Shown here one piece after another: positions 1 to 7,333 of a stretch of DNA of 64,000 nt (position 1 is the first letter of the stretch; each line of letters begins with the position of its first letter). Where the stretch lies: assembly GCA_003223215.1 (NCBI GenBank), contig QHYH01000088.1, positions 1 to 64,000 on the forward strand, read 5' to 3'. The position numbers were made by a program, and so were the translations under genes. The notes beneath the pieces are model-generated. The model was not told where the DNA came from. It saw only the letters and a program-made list of their open reading frames with translations, and made no database searches. Source of the stretch: Acidobacteriota bacterium. Its GTDB lineage: Bacteria > Acidobacteriota > Terriglobia > Acidiferrales > UBA7541.

Positions 1-99
1 GGGAAGGATCAGCGGGCAGAAAAATTGCGCTCGGTCATCGAGTCGGTCAAGATGGCACACCGAACACAACCGACATTCTACGAATCACGATCCTGCTGA
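1..99 (+). CDS. Possible C-terminal end of a truncated gene entering from the left edge
   Basis: Frame 1 is open from the first base to a TGA at 97-99 and gives 32 residues ending in FYESRSC. The composition is ordinary (charged helix-like segment with EKLRSVIESV). I do not recognise a family. Only the window edge defines its left limit, so it may equally be a chance open frame. It lies just before the structured intron-like segment that starts near 189 and could be part of the exon into which that element inserted. Confidence 0.22.
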   Translation, partial: GKDQRAEKLRSVIESVKMAHRTQPTFYESRSC

Positions 100-188
100 C
101 GGCGCGGGAGGAACGCCAGTGAGCTGACAGCGTGATCTGGCGGGAAATAAACTCGAAACTGAGACTGCTCGCTTCATGCACAGTCAGC

Positions 189-715
189 GTGTGGGTGTGC
201 CCCAAGGCAGCCCTTCAGACAAATGGCTCAGCGCAAAACGGCGAAAGTGGATCCCTTTTAAACCGGCGCTAACACCCGTAGGAGCGAAGACGGTGAGGTA
301 ACGCTCACCCAGGAGGCGGAACACGCCTCCCCCGCGCCGGTAACACCGGTCGTGGGGCAAAGGGGCTCTGAACACTTGGTGGTTTCGTCATCCGCGCGAT
401 GCCCGGACACAGTGTCGGGATAAGTCGACGACGGAGATGAAACGAGGCCGTGGGCAAACCAGAATCGTGGGGCGTATGCGAATCAGCGCTTAAACCTCGC
501 GGCGTCTGGGAAGGCTCATGGAGGATAGGCCAAGGTTCCAAACCGGACCTCGAGAAATTCGGCCGTCCGGGATTATCGGGGGGCCTCGGGAAACGTGGCC
601 AGGGTGGAATTGTGCACCCACCTCGCATACCGAAAGGGCGAGGATGGTAACCCTCCACCTGTACACCGGCGCGCCCGAGCTCTATCCCAACAACCCACGT
701 CCGAAGCTTGGGGGA
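189..715 (+). mobile_element. Probable 5' part (domain I and beyond) of a degraded group II intron, no reverse transcriptase
   Basis: The segment is packed with local hairpins: GGTGAG/CTCACC near 293-310, GGAGGC/GCCTCC near 313-331, a CCGG/CCGG pair near 339-351 and a CCCGGACAC/TGTCGGG pair near 401-420. It begins with a GTGTG-type 5' end near 189 and contains stretches that I remember from bacterial group II introns, such as AATCGTGGGGCGTATGCGAA (465-484) and ACCGAAAGGGCGAGGATGG (629-647). It is followed by unrelated sequence from about 720. No reverse transcriptase/maturase frame and no recognisable domain V follow, so this would be a 5' remnant. Small open frames inside it look like non-coding read-through of RNA structure. 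The family call is from memory of the consensus and not from an alignment; boundaries are approximate. Confidence 0.45.
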
Positions 716-802
716 AGCGAGAAACAAAAATCGGGACTATGTTTTGAAAAGCGGTGCCGTGCAGTCTGGCGAACCAGTTGATATTTATTCCGATTCGGAG
801 AT

Positions 803-1121
803 TCATTTCCGTTCACGAAGGATGGTCGCGAGCACGCGTGGGCGTCGGCGACCGTCGAGCACGGCGAGTACAAGGAGCGGCTCTTCGTCGGGTGCATAGG
901 CGATAAGATAATTGTGTACCGTCTGAAAGCGCACTGGTCGTGAGGTGAGATCTCTGCGTTGGTGGCCTTGATGGGGAAGGGACGAGCCTGCGAATGGCTT
1001 CTAAAATGTCCTCACGGACACGCTTGGCGGCAAGAGGATTATCTTTGGCAATAAATTCCCAGATGCTGGTTATGTCCGACGCAGCGCCAGGGTGCAGCTC
1101 AAAACCCCGTTCGGCATTCAT
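803..1121 (-). pseudogene. RelE/ParE-family toxin, broken by a one-base frameshift
   Basis: The first part reads MNAERGFELHPGAASDITSI, then REDILEAIRRLV, typical of ParE-type toxins (ribosome- or gyrase-directed toxins of the RelE fold). After that the frame is lost. Shifting by one base restores PHQGHQRRDLTSRPVRF, then VHNYLIAYAPDEEPLL and GRRRPRVLATILRERK before a TGA at 803-805. The joint is near 975-982, where a run of three C is one base longer than needed. Restored length would be about 105 residues, normal for the family. It follows the antitoxin with a 4-base overlap, the usual order for parDE. Either an inactivated toxin or a base-calling error; as written, the full protein cannot be made. 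Confidence 0.8.
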
Positions 1122-1408
1122 TTGGGATTGCGCTGATTGAGAAGTTCATCCTCACGCTGGCGCAGGCTGTCAAAGAAAGCCTCGCCGTCGATAGGCTTCA
1201 CTCGACCGCTCTTAATGTCATCGTAGCGCCCATCAAGCATTTCGCGGACTTCTGCCACTTCTGTCAGATACCCAGCCAGGGCATCTTCCACGAGGTCGTC
1301 GGTCGCACGCCCACTCTTGGAGGCGAGCTCAGTCAGACGCGACTCTGTCTCAGGCTTAATGTGCACCTCCATGACTGTCAGTTTAGGGACGTGGATTGGT
1401 TCTGTCAA
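1118..1408 (-). CDS. ParD-like antitoxin
   Basis: A 96-residue acidic protein with a short N-terminal segment able to form a ribbon-helix-helix (VHIKPETESRLTELASKSGR) and a charged C-terminal tail (DGEAFFDSLRQREDELLNQR) of the type that wraps a ParE/RelE toxin. It should repress its own promoter and neutralise the downstream toxin. The stop overlaps the toxin start by 4 bases (ATGA). A second in-frame ATG 12 codons in (at 1372) may be the true start, because residues 13 onward match the usual N-terminus. Its toxin is frameshifted, so the antitoxin may now be an orphan. Confidence 0.75.
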   Translation of the reverse strand: MTEPIHVPKLTVMEVHIKPETESRLTELASKSGRATDDLVEDALAGYLTEVAEVREMLDGRYDDIKSGRVKPIDGEAFFDSLRQREDELLNQRNPK

Positions 1409-1502
1409 AGCAATTGCCGCGAGAAGGAGAGGCCACCCGTTTGTTTAGGAAGACGGCTTTTTTTCCAACCCACAACCCAACCCACAGAGTGCGATGTCTT
1501 GT

Positions 1503-1548
1503 ACGACTTACGCGTAGTTTGGCAGTCCCCGCGTGTCTTGTAAGTCGT
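1503..1548. repeat. Inverted repeat ACGACTTAC / GTAAGTCGT beside a tRNA fragment
   Basis: Perfect 9-base arms at 1503-1511 and 1540-1548 separated by 28 bases, lying just left of the tRNA-Asp 3' half. Such arms next to a tRNA fragment would fit the recombinase-binding part of an attachment site, but no integrase gene is present in the window. The assignment to an attachment site is an inference. Confidence 0.35.
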
Positions 1549-1570
1549 TGTAAAACCTAACCACGCTACG

Positions 1571-1615
1571 CTGTCACGGCAGAGGTCGCGAGTTCGAGTC
1601 TCGTCGTCCCCGCCA
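1571..1615 (+). other. 3' half of a tRNA-Asp (GUC), attachment-site-like fragment
   Basis: The sequence runs from an anticodon loop CTGTCAC, through the variable region AGGTC, a T-arm with the loop TTCGAGT (stem GCGAG/CTCGT) to an acceptor 3' strand CGTCCCC, discriminator G and CCA. This matches the 3' half of tRNA-Asp. The 5' strand that should pair (GGGGACG, D-arm, first half of the anticodon stem) is not found upstream, so it is not a working tRNA. Integrative elements that use tRNA genes often leave such 3' duplicates at one end. A second, poorer copy lies at 2592-2615. Confidence 0.6.
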
Positions 1616-1677
1616 TTTCCTCAGCGAACACGATTGGCGTTCCCAATGCAGGAGCGCGGCGTTCAGCCCGCTTATCG

Positions 1678-2112
1678 TCAGTTTCGCTTAACTATAATAG
1701 ACCAAGGGTTGACTACCGGAACCGAAAGATCCTCAAAATGCGATGTGTTTCGTGTTGCGAGCTTCGCGTGCGAAGCAAGCACGATGCCGGCGATCATTGT
1801 GTCGCGCAATTCGCCTGGACGTCCCTTCTTATGACGCACAGCCATCAGATCCCCAGCCTGTTGGGCGGCGGCTGTATCAAAAGGAGCGACTCGATTCTCG
1901 ATCTTCTCAACAAGGACTCTCTCGAATGCCTGAAGTAGGGCCGAGCGTCGCTTCCCAATCGGCAGAATATGCAATCCGTAACGAATTTCAAGGATCGTGA
2001 TGGAAGTTGTCCAAACGGATGTGCGAGGTTGCTTGTCGAGCCATTCGACAACACCCGTGTCAGGCGGGCGCCGCATGAGCGCAGAGAGAACGTTGGTATC
2101 GAGAACGATCAT
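1678..2112 (-). CDS. FitB/VapC-like PIN-domain toxin
   Basis: A 144-residue PIN-domain ribonuclease, normal length for the FitB branch of VapC toxins. The acidic metal-binding set is visible: D5 in IVLDTNVLS, E42 in TILEIRYG, D104 in ELRDTMIAGI, and the terminal strand LATRNTSHF. PIN toxins of this kind cleave RNA and are held inactive by the cognate antitoxin. The start overlaps the end of the antitoxin gene by 4 bases, so the pair is one transcript. All key residues are present, so it looks functional, unlike the broken ParE-like toxin nearby. It lies between the two tRNA-Asp fragments, consistent with an acquired module. Confidence 0.85.
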   Translation of the reverse strand: MIVLDTNVLSALMRRPPDTGVVEWLDKQPRTSVWTTSITILEIRYGLHILPIGKRRSALLQAFERVLVEKIENRVAPFDTAAAQQAGDLMAVRHKKGRPGELRDTMIAGIVLASHAKLATRNTSHFEDLSVPVVNPWSIIVKRN

Positions 2113-2357
2113 CGATCAAAGCGCGCAGGTTTGGTCTGGTATCCACGGAGTTCAGGGATGTCTTCTTCGAGTCCAACCTTGGCGAACAGCGAGGCGATCT
2201 CCGTGCCAAGACCTCCTGCAGCAGCATCTTGTTCATTTACAGCATTTCGGAGAATGTCCCGGACTTCTTCCTCCATGCTCCGTCCATGCCGCGCTGCGCG
2301 CCGCTGCAGCCGTACCTTAACGTCTTTCTCGATGTTTCGTACGACAAACTGGGCCAC
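2109..2357 (-). CDS. FitA-like ribbon-helix-helix antitoxin
   Basis: An 82-residue protein. The N-terminal half (AQFVVRNIEKDVKVRLQ, then RRAARHGRSMEEEVRDILR) is the classical FitA/VapB ribbon-helix-helix DNA-binding fold. The C-terminal tail (DIPELRGYQTKPARFDR) is of the type that enters the PIN toxin active site, with a late arginine as in FitA. It is the first gene of the pair and overlaps the toxin by 4 bases. A strong GGAGGAGG-type ribosome site (minus strand, near 2361-2369) precedes the ATG. A perfect palindrome 18 bases upstream of the start is the likely autoregulatory operator. Confidence 0.85.
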   Translation of the reverse strand: MAQFVVRNIEKDVKVRLQRRAARHGRSMEEEVRDILRNAVNEQDAAAGGLGTEIASLFAKVGLEEDIPELRGYQTKPARFDR

Positions 2358-2375
2358 ATCTCCTCCTCCCCATGC

Positions 2376-2389
2376 GATATCATGATATC
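2376..2389. promoter_or_regulatory. Palindromic operator of the fitAB-like operon
   Basis: GATATCATGATATC is a perfect 14-base palindrome centred about 25 bases upstream of the antitoxin start codon, just before its ribosome-binding site. FitAB and related VapBC complexes bind inverted repeats in their own promoters, so this is the obvious candidate. An overlapping smaller palindrome (ATGATATCAT, 2382-2391) shares half of it. Function is inferred from position and symmetry. Confidence 0.6.
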
Positions 2390-2591
2390 ATCCTTGGCCG
2401 GGACTGAACAGCATTCTGAATCGGATTGCTCCGACGCCGTTGGCATAAAAATAAGAGCCCTATAACAAGGGCCGAGAATCGGCGAATCTGGGTGCAATTA
2501 GGGTGCAATAAGACTTCCCGAGGATTCCTTAGGGCGCCGAGAGTGGCGATCGGTGCCGTGAAATTACAACCAGTTACCTCTGGACGCTGGA

Positions 2592-2615
2592 CTGTCACGG
2601 CAGAGGCCGCAGGTT
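2592..2615 (+). repeat. Second, degenerate copy of the tRNA-Asp segment
   Basis: CTGTCACGGCAGAGG is identical to 1571-1585. The following nine bases match except at three positions, after which the similarity stops. The T-arm and acceptor end are missing. Together with the copy at 1571 it brackets the fitAB-like pair and could be the other end (attL/attR) of a small excisable or decayed element of about 1 kb. The preceding sequence at 2490-2511 contains a short tandem echo (GGGTGCAATTA then GGGTGCAATA). Confidence 0.45.
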
Positions 2616-2702
2616 TGCCGGATGTGATGTATCCGCGATGTTAGAGCAACCCCCCGGAAGGTTCGAAGAAAACCCGAGAACGAACCACTGACTCCTGCCA
2701 AT

Positions 2703-2727
2703 CAAAAGGGCGGCTACACGAGCCGCC
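2703..2727 (-). terminator. Rho-independent terminator after tatA
   Basis: On the minus strand GGCGGCT and AGCCGCC form a perfect 7-base-pair stem around a 5-base loop and are followed by CTTTTG. It lies 39 bases past the tatA stop in the direction of transcription, where a terminator is expected. The T run is short, so strength is uncertain. Confidence 0.55.
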
Positions 2728-2765
2728 AAAACCACTTCGCGATGGAATCTTGGCCGTAGGTGGCG

Positions 2766-2972
2766 CTACTTCTTTTCTTCGGAAGGCGGTTGCGCAGGCG
2801 GAGTGGCCTGCGCCGGCGGCGGGGGCGTTTGCGACGAGCCGGACATGCCTTCCTTGAAGCTGCGGATGCCTTCCCCTAGGCCCTTCATCACTTCGGGAAT
2901 GCGCCTGCCGCCAAAGAAAATCAATACAACGGCCAGAACAATCAGCCAATGAAAAATACTGAACTCACCCAT
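2766..2972 (-). CDS. tatA: Twin-arginine translocase subunit TatA/E
   Basis: A 68-residue TatA-type protein: a short N-terminal membrane helix ([15 protein letters not shown], residues 7-21), the hinge [18 protein letters not shown] with the amphipathic helix, then a low-complexity Pro/Gln/Ala tail ending in KK. TatA oligomers form the pore that exports folded proteins with twin-arginine signals. Length and the F-G hinge pair are typical. It lies about 94 bases downstream of selB on the same strand; tatB/tatC are not in the window. A likely Tat substrate within the window is the IorB-like subunit at 31229-33448, which starts with an RRDFLKR signal. Confidence 0.9.
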   Translation of the reverse strand: MGEFSIFHWLIVLAVVLIFFGGRRIPEVMKGLGEGIRSFKEGMSGSSQTPPPPAQATPPAQPPSEEKK

Positions 2973-3066
2973 GGAGCCTCCACGCGCCCCCCGACTGGGT
3001 CGGGACGCGCCCTATCAACCCTAGCGCAGTCTTTCGCGTGCGGCAAGACTGTCCTCGCGCGGGCAG

Positions 3067-4992
3067 CTATAGGATAACACGCTCGTCGCCCGCGCGGCGC
3101 GTGACCCGCTCGCGGTCCAGATATTCGAGCAAGGGTATGGCGTATTTCCGGGTGATCCCGGTCAGCTCCTTGAAGCTCGGCACGGAGATCCGCTCGCCCT
3201 TGGATTTTTTGTAGGTCGAAAGCTTTTCTTTCAGCTCGTCGAGCGCGCGGCGGTGAAAAATCAATTCCGGCGAGACCCGCACGAGATTTTTCTCGCGCAG
3301 CAGAATCTGCAGCAGCCGCTCCGCGCGTTTGGTTTCGATCGCCAGTTTAGCCAGCACTTCTTTCACGGAAGGAACGGCGAGCCCCGCCGCGGCAAAAGCC
3401 GCTTCGATTTGATCTTTGGCTTTCACTTCTTCCGGCTGCAGCGTGATTTCCGAGCCGGCCTTCTTGACCAATTCGCCGGGCGCCTCGAGCTTCCTTTCCC
3501 GGGTCAGCTCTTCCAGGGCGGCGCGAAAGGTTTCCGCCCGCACGCGCTTTCCGAGGCTCGTGCGCAAATCCTCTCGCAATATGCCCGGCAGGAGCGAGTT
3601 TTCCTTTTGAAATTTCTCGACCTTCTCCAAAATCTTGCTGCGCACTTCCGCAAAGAATTCCTCCGAAACCAATACCAGGGGGTCCCGGGAAACTGCTTTC
3701 ACGCGGCCTTCGGCGGAAAGTTTCGCGGCTACCTCGCGGATTTCCTCATCCATCCACGCGGTGCGCGAGACGATTTCTTGGTAACCTAGGCCGAGAATCG
3801 CGCGTTTGGCGAGCGAGGCGAGAATGTCTTCGCGGCTCCCTCGCTCGAGTGTTGCGAGGTAGCTCGAGCGCCCCGTGTCGCGCAGCATCGGCCGCCGTGC
3901 CAGCGGATCGAGCACCACTCCGCCGCCCATCGTCACGACCGGCGAAAACTGCCGCACGATGAAGCGATCGCCTGGCAGCACCAGAATTTCGTCCTGCAAT
4001 TTCAGATTCGCGAAGGCGCGCGAAGCCGGCTGCAATTCCTTCTGTCCGTGAAAGAAAACTTCCGCAACGGTCTCCCCCGTTCCCGCGTGAAAATGCACCC
4101 TGGCGCCCTGCTTCATTTTCCTTGCCGACCCGAGCAGCTCCAGGCGCGCATCGATGCGGCGCGTCTTGCGGAATTTTCCCGGTGTGGCGAGCACCATGCC
4201 GCGCCTTAGCGCGGTGTGCTCGATGCCCGCCAAATTGACGGCCGTGCGCTGCCCGGGCATGGCGCGTTCGACCGCTTTCCCGCCGGATTCGACGCCGCGC
4301 ACGCGAAGCCGGTTGCCGGCGGGAAGCAATGCGACTTCATCGCCCGCGCCGACGGTCCCCGAAACGAGCGTGCCCGTCACCACCGATCCAAATCCCTTCA
4401 TCGCGAACGCGCGGTCGATCGGCAAGCGAAAATACCCGGACCCGTCCCGCATCGCGACGCTCGACGCGGCATGGCGCAAAGCCTTCTTCAAATCGTCGAG
4501 CCCGGCGCGGGTTTTGGCGCTTACCGCGATCATCGGCGCATCTTCGAGAAACGATCCGCGCAAATACTCTTGGGCTTCGAGCCGCACCAACTCGAGCGTG
4601 TCGGTATCGACCAGATCGCTCTTGGTCAGCGCCACAACGCCGCGCTTGACGCCCAGCAGGCGGCAGATCTCGAAGTGCTCGCGCGTTTGCGGCTTGATGG
4701 ATTCGTCCGCGGCAACGACCAGCAGCAGCACGTCGATTCCCGCCGCGCCCGCCAGCATGTTGCTAACAAACCGCTCGTGCCCCGGCACATCCACAAAGCC
4801 GAAGCGCACGCCATGCTCTTCGAGGAAAGCAAACCCCAAATCGATGGTGATGCCGCGGCGCTTCTCTTCTTCGAGCCGGTCGGGATGCGTTCCGGTGAGC
4901 GCCTCGACGAGCGCAGACTTGCCGTGGTCGATATGCCCGGCCGTGCCGACGATGACGCTTTTCGTTGCCGCCGGCTTCATTGCCGTAGCCAT
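3067..4992 (-). CDS. selB: Selenocysteine-specific elongation factor SelB
   Basis: A 641-residue translation GTPase that brings Sec-tRNA to UGA codons followed by a SECIS hairpin. The G-domain motifs are clear: GHIDHGKS at residues 19-26, RGIT at 46-49, DVPGHERF at 68-75 and TKSD at 123-126. EF-Tu-like beta-barrel domains follow to about residue 350. The C-terminal 270 residues are helical and basic, matching the winged-helix array that binds SECIS mRNA. Length is normal. The start has several candidates; the one used gives [12 protein letters not shown] before the first strand, and a later ATG at residue 5 is possible. selA, selD and selC are not in this window, and I saw no gene here interrupted by an in-frame UGA, so its selenoprotein targets must lie elsewhere. 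Confidence 0.95.
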   Translation of the reverse strand: MATAMKPAATKSVIVGTAGHIDHGKSALVEALTGTHPDRLEEEKRRGITIDLGFAFLEEHGVRFGFVDVPGHERFVSNMLAGAAGIDVLLLVVAADESIKPQTREHFEICRLLGVKRGVVALTKSDLVDTDTLELVRLEAQEYLRGSFLEDAPMIAVSAKTRAGLDDLKKALRHAASSVAMRDGSGYFRLPIDRAFAMKGFGSVVTGTLVSGTVGAGDEVALLPAGNRLRVRGVESGGKAVERAMPGQRTAVNLAGIEHTALRRGMVLATPGKFRKTRRIDARLELLGSARKMKQGARVHFHAGTGETVAEVFFHGQKELQPASRAFANLKLQDEILVLPGDRFIVRQFSPVVTMGGGVVLDPLARRPMLRDTGRSSYLATLERGSREDILASLAKRAILGLGYQEIVSRTAWMDEEIREVAAKLSAEGRVKAVSRDPLVLVSEEFFAEVRSKILEKVEKFQKENSLLPGILREDLRTSLGKRVRAETFRAALEELTRERKLEAPGELVKKAGSEITLQPEEVKAKDQIEAAFAAAGLAVPSVKEVLAKLAIETKRAERLLQILLREKNLVRVSPELIFHRRALDELKEKLSTYKKSKGERISVPSFKELTGITRKYAIPLLEYLDRERVTRRAGDERVIL

Positions 4993-5078
4993 GGTGATCT
5001 TCCGGCGAAAATTCCCTTCCGCTCTCCGATGCTACTGGAGGGGAGATTCCGGCGTCAAACGGGGGTGCTACTTGGCTG

Positions 5079-5831
5079 CTACTTGGCGGCGGCAATTTCG
5101 TCGACGATCGACTGCGCCGCGACGCGCGGCTCGGCGGAGGCGAGAATCGGCCGGCCGACGACGACGAAATCGGCGCCCGCGCGAATGGCCTCCCGGGGCG
5201 ACGCCTTGCGTGATTGATCGTCGGCGGAAGGTCGGAGCTCGGAATCGGGCGGACGCACGCCGGGAGTGACGATCAGAAAACCGTCCCCGCAGGCCTTGCG
5301 AATGGCCCTAGCTTCCTGGACCGAAGCGACCACGCCGTCTACCCCGGATTCTTTGGCAAGCAGCGCGAGTTTCACGACGCGCGACTTGGGCGTGCCGCCC
5401 ACCCCCACCTCCTTCATGGCTTTCTGGTCCATGCTGGTGAGCATGGTGACGGCTAACAGGCGCGGCCGGTCCGCGCCCATGGGCACCCCGGCACTCACGG
5501 CCTGCGCCGCGGCTTCCATCATGGCTTTGCCGCCGAGCGCGTGGACGTTGAGCAGCTCGACACCGGCCATCCCCGCCGCGGAGAGCACCGCTCCGGCAAC
5601 AGTGTTCGGAATGTCGTGATACTTCAGGTCGAGGAAGACGCCTCGACCGAGCGCCGAGATTTCCTTGACGGCGGCGGGACCGGCAGCGGTAAAAAGCTGG
5701 TTCCCGATCTTGAACATGCCCACAAGATCGGCAAGCTGCGTGGCAAACTTGACCGCGGAGGATAAGGAGTCGAAGTCGAGTGCGACAATCAGGCTGCTGC
5801 GGGGATGGGCGTCGAAGGTGGTCTGGGTCAT
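5079..5831 (-). CDS. pyrF: Orotidine 5'-phosphate decarboxylase
   Basis: A 250-residue TIM-barrel enzyme catalysing OMP to UMP, the last step of pyrimidine synthesis. The catalytic segment [10 protein letters not shown] (residues 68-77; Asp-Lys-Asp charge network) is intact, as are IVALDF (15-20), [11 protein letters not shown] and the phosphate-binding VVGRPIL near the C-terminus. It follows the rlpA-like gene on the same strand with only 24 bases between the rlpA stop and the pyrF start. The ribosome site AGGAGG sits in the loop of a perfect hairpin (see 5835-5858), suggesting coupled or structured translation initiation. Confidence 0.96.
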   Translation of the reverse strand: MTQTTFDAHPRSSLIVALDFDSLSSAVKFATQLADLVGMFKIGNQLFTAAGPAAVKEISALGRGVFLDLKYHDIPNTVAGAVLSAAGMAGVELLNVHALGGKAMMEAAAQAVSAGVPMGADRPRLLAVTMLTSMDQKAMKEVGVGGTPKSRVVKLALLAKESGVDGVVASVQEARAIRKACGDGFLIVTPGVRPPDSELRPSADDQSRKASPREAIRAGADFVVVGRPILASAEPRVAAQSIVDEIAAAK

Positions 5832-5834
5832 AGG

Positions 5835-5858
5835 TGACCCCGACCTCCTTCGGGGTCA
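5835..5858 (-). promoter_or_regulatory. Hairpin presenting the pyrF ribosome-binding site in its loop
   Basis: On the minus strand TGACCCCGA and TCGGGGTCA form a perfect 9-base-pair stem; the 6-base loop is AGGAGG, the only Shine-Dalgarno sequence before pyrF. The first three bases of the stem are the TGA stop of the rlpA-like gene. The pyrF ATG starts three bases beyond the stem. The structure would either expose the site to ribosomes or make it depend on a ribosome finishing rlpA. It has no T run, so it is unlikely to be a terminator. Confidence 0.6.
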
Positions 5859-6281
5859 GCGCTTCTCAGGCAATTGCATGAGCTCGAGCCGGACCTGGCT
5901 CACTCCCGCATGGATCAAATCGAGGCTGCGGGCCACACGGTAGGATACATCAATTTCACGCCCTTCTTGGTAAGGCCCGCGGTCATTGATACGTACAAGT
6001 ACAAACTTGCCGTTGCGGGGATTGACGAGGCGAACCAGGGAACCAAAAGGAAGGTTGGGGTGGGCGGCCGTCAAGGCTTCCGTGGAGAAGATCTCGCCGT
6101 TGGCGGTTTTGCGCCCGTTGAAGCCCGGACCGTACCAACTGGCGTTGCCCGCCCAGGTCTTAATCGGCTTTGCTGGCTGACTTAGGTGCGCTACCAGAGG
6201 CGCTTCCATCACCGGAGCGATGAGGAACATGAGAAGCACCCACCGAAACGCAGCCCAGATCATGAAGAGTCGATGTCTCAT
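5856..6281 (-). CDS. rlpA: RlpA-like double-psi beta-barrel septal protein
   Basis: A 141-residue exported protein: an N-terminal hydrophobic segment (WVLLMFLIAPVMEAPLVA, about 14-31) followed by a double-psi beta-barrel domain with ASWYGPGFNGRKTANGE and the conserved VRINDRGPY. RlpA proteins are lytic transglycosylases acting on denuded peptidoglycan glycan strands, usually at division sites. The SPOR domain found at the C-terminus of the E. coli protein is absent, as in many short RlpA homologues. There is no lipobox cysteine in the signal region, so it is probably not a lipoprotein. It lies between pyrD and pyrF and appears co-transcribed with pyrF. Confidence 0.85.
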   Translation of the reverse strand: MRHRLFMIWAAFRWVLLMFLIAPVMEAPLVAHLSQPAKPIKTWAGNASWYGPGFNGRKTANGEIFSTEALTAAHPNLPFGSLVRLVNPRNGKFVLVRINDRGPYQEGREIDVSYRVARSLDLIHAGVSQVRLELMQLPEKR

Positions 6282-6338
6282 AGTGTGTGTTTTGTGCTAC
6301 GAAACTACCAAAAACTGTAGCAGAAAAACCTCATTATG

Positions 6339-7277
6339 TCAACGGCTTTCTGCGATGGGTCGATCGCGTAACTCATTGACACTTAGTATTTTAGCTTCCA
6401 TAAGCACGTTTGGAAGGGCATCGACCAACCTCTCACTGACCCGCGGGTCAGCAAAACTGGCCGTCCCAACCTGTACAGCCGACGCGCCTACCGAAAGGTA
6501 CTCGAGCACGTCTTCGGCCGTCTCGACTCCTCCCAGACCTATAATTGGTGATCTGACGGTCTTCTTCGTTTCCCATACGAGCCTCAAGGTAATGGGTTTA
6601 ATGGCAGGGCCAGAGAGTCCCCCGGTGGCGGAGCCAAGCCGGGACATTCCGGTGCGGAAGTCGAGCGCCATTGCGGGATAAGTATTTGCCACGGTCAGGG
6701 CATCGGCGCCGGCTTGCTCGGCCGCGCGGGCAATAAGTCCAATGTCTGTAACAAGCGGGGAGAGTTTGACCCATAGGGGCCGTTTGGCGGCCGCCTTCCG
6801 GGCGGCCCCCACCACTTCAGAGGCCAGGGAGGGGTCGCTGCCGAACTGCATGCCTCCCCTTTTGACGTTGGGGCAAGAGATGTTGAGCTCATATCCTGCC
6901 AGCCCCTCGGCACTTTCAAGGACACGAATCACCTCGACATAGTCTTCGAGGGTGTAGCCGAAGACGTTGGCAATCACGAGGGTATCGTAGTTCCGCAGTG
7001 CCGGCAGTTTCTCGGCCACAAAGGCGCGAACCCCTACGTTCTGGAGGCCGACGGCATTGAGCATTCCGGAAGGGGTGGGGTAAAGGCGGGGCGGGAGCGC
7101 GCCCTCAATGGGTTCCCGGGAAAGGCCCTTGGTCACGAAGCCGCCGAGGCGGTTCAGGTTGACGAGATGGGCAAACTCGAGGCCGTAACCGAAGGTGCCG
7201 CTGGCGGCGAGAATAGGATTCCGCAGACGCAAAGCGCCAATTTGCACGCTTAGATCAACGGCGCGGGCGGGAGTCAC
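6339..7277 (-). CDS. pyrD: Dihydroorotate dehydrogenase, class 1B catalytic subunit
   Basis: A 312-residue FMN enzyme that oxidises dihydroorotate to orotate. Visible signatures: PILAASGTFGYG (21-32), NISCPNVKRGG with the catalytic Cys135, the active-site Lys171 in WVKLSPLV, GGLSGPAIKPI and IIGLGGVETAEDVLEYL. A cysteine base and the NISCPNVK form place it in class 1B, which normally works with an iron-sulfur flavoprotein, PyrK, and NAD. No pyrK is present in this window. The gene reads in the same direction as rlpA and pyrF and is separated from rlpA by about 57 bases. Confidence 0.94.
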   Translation of the reverse strand: MTPARAVDLSVQIGALRLRNPILAASGTFGYGLEFAHLVNLNRLGGFVTKGLSREPIEGALPPRLYPTPSGMLNAVGLQNVGVRAFVAEKLPALRNYDTLVIANVFGYTLEDYVEVIRVLESAEGLAGYELNISCPNVKRGGMQFGSDPSLASEVVGAARKAAAKRPLWVKLSPLVTDIGLIARAAEQAGADALTVANTYPAMALDFRTGMSRLGSATGGLSGPAIKPITLRLVWETKKTVRSPIIGLGGVETAEDVLEYLSVGASAVQVGTASFADPRVSERLVDALPNVLMEAKILSVNELRDRPIAESR

Positions 7278-7333
7278 CTCGGGGAGGATAACACGGGTCG
7301 CGAGTTTAGGTCACCTGACGCGAGAACCCGCGA

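Noticed and set aside
305-727. Open frames on both strands in the intron-like region
   Set aside because: Composition follows RNA hairpins, no ribosome site, and translation is Pro/Arg-rich with no family resemblance.
4154-5269. Long open frames opposite selB
   Set aside because: They are antisense shadows of the high-GC selB gene; no start signal or recognisable protein.
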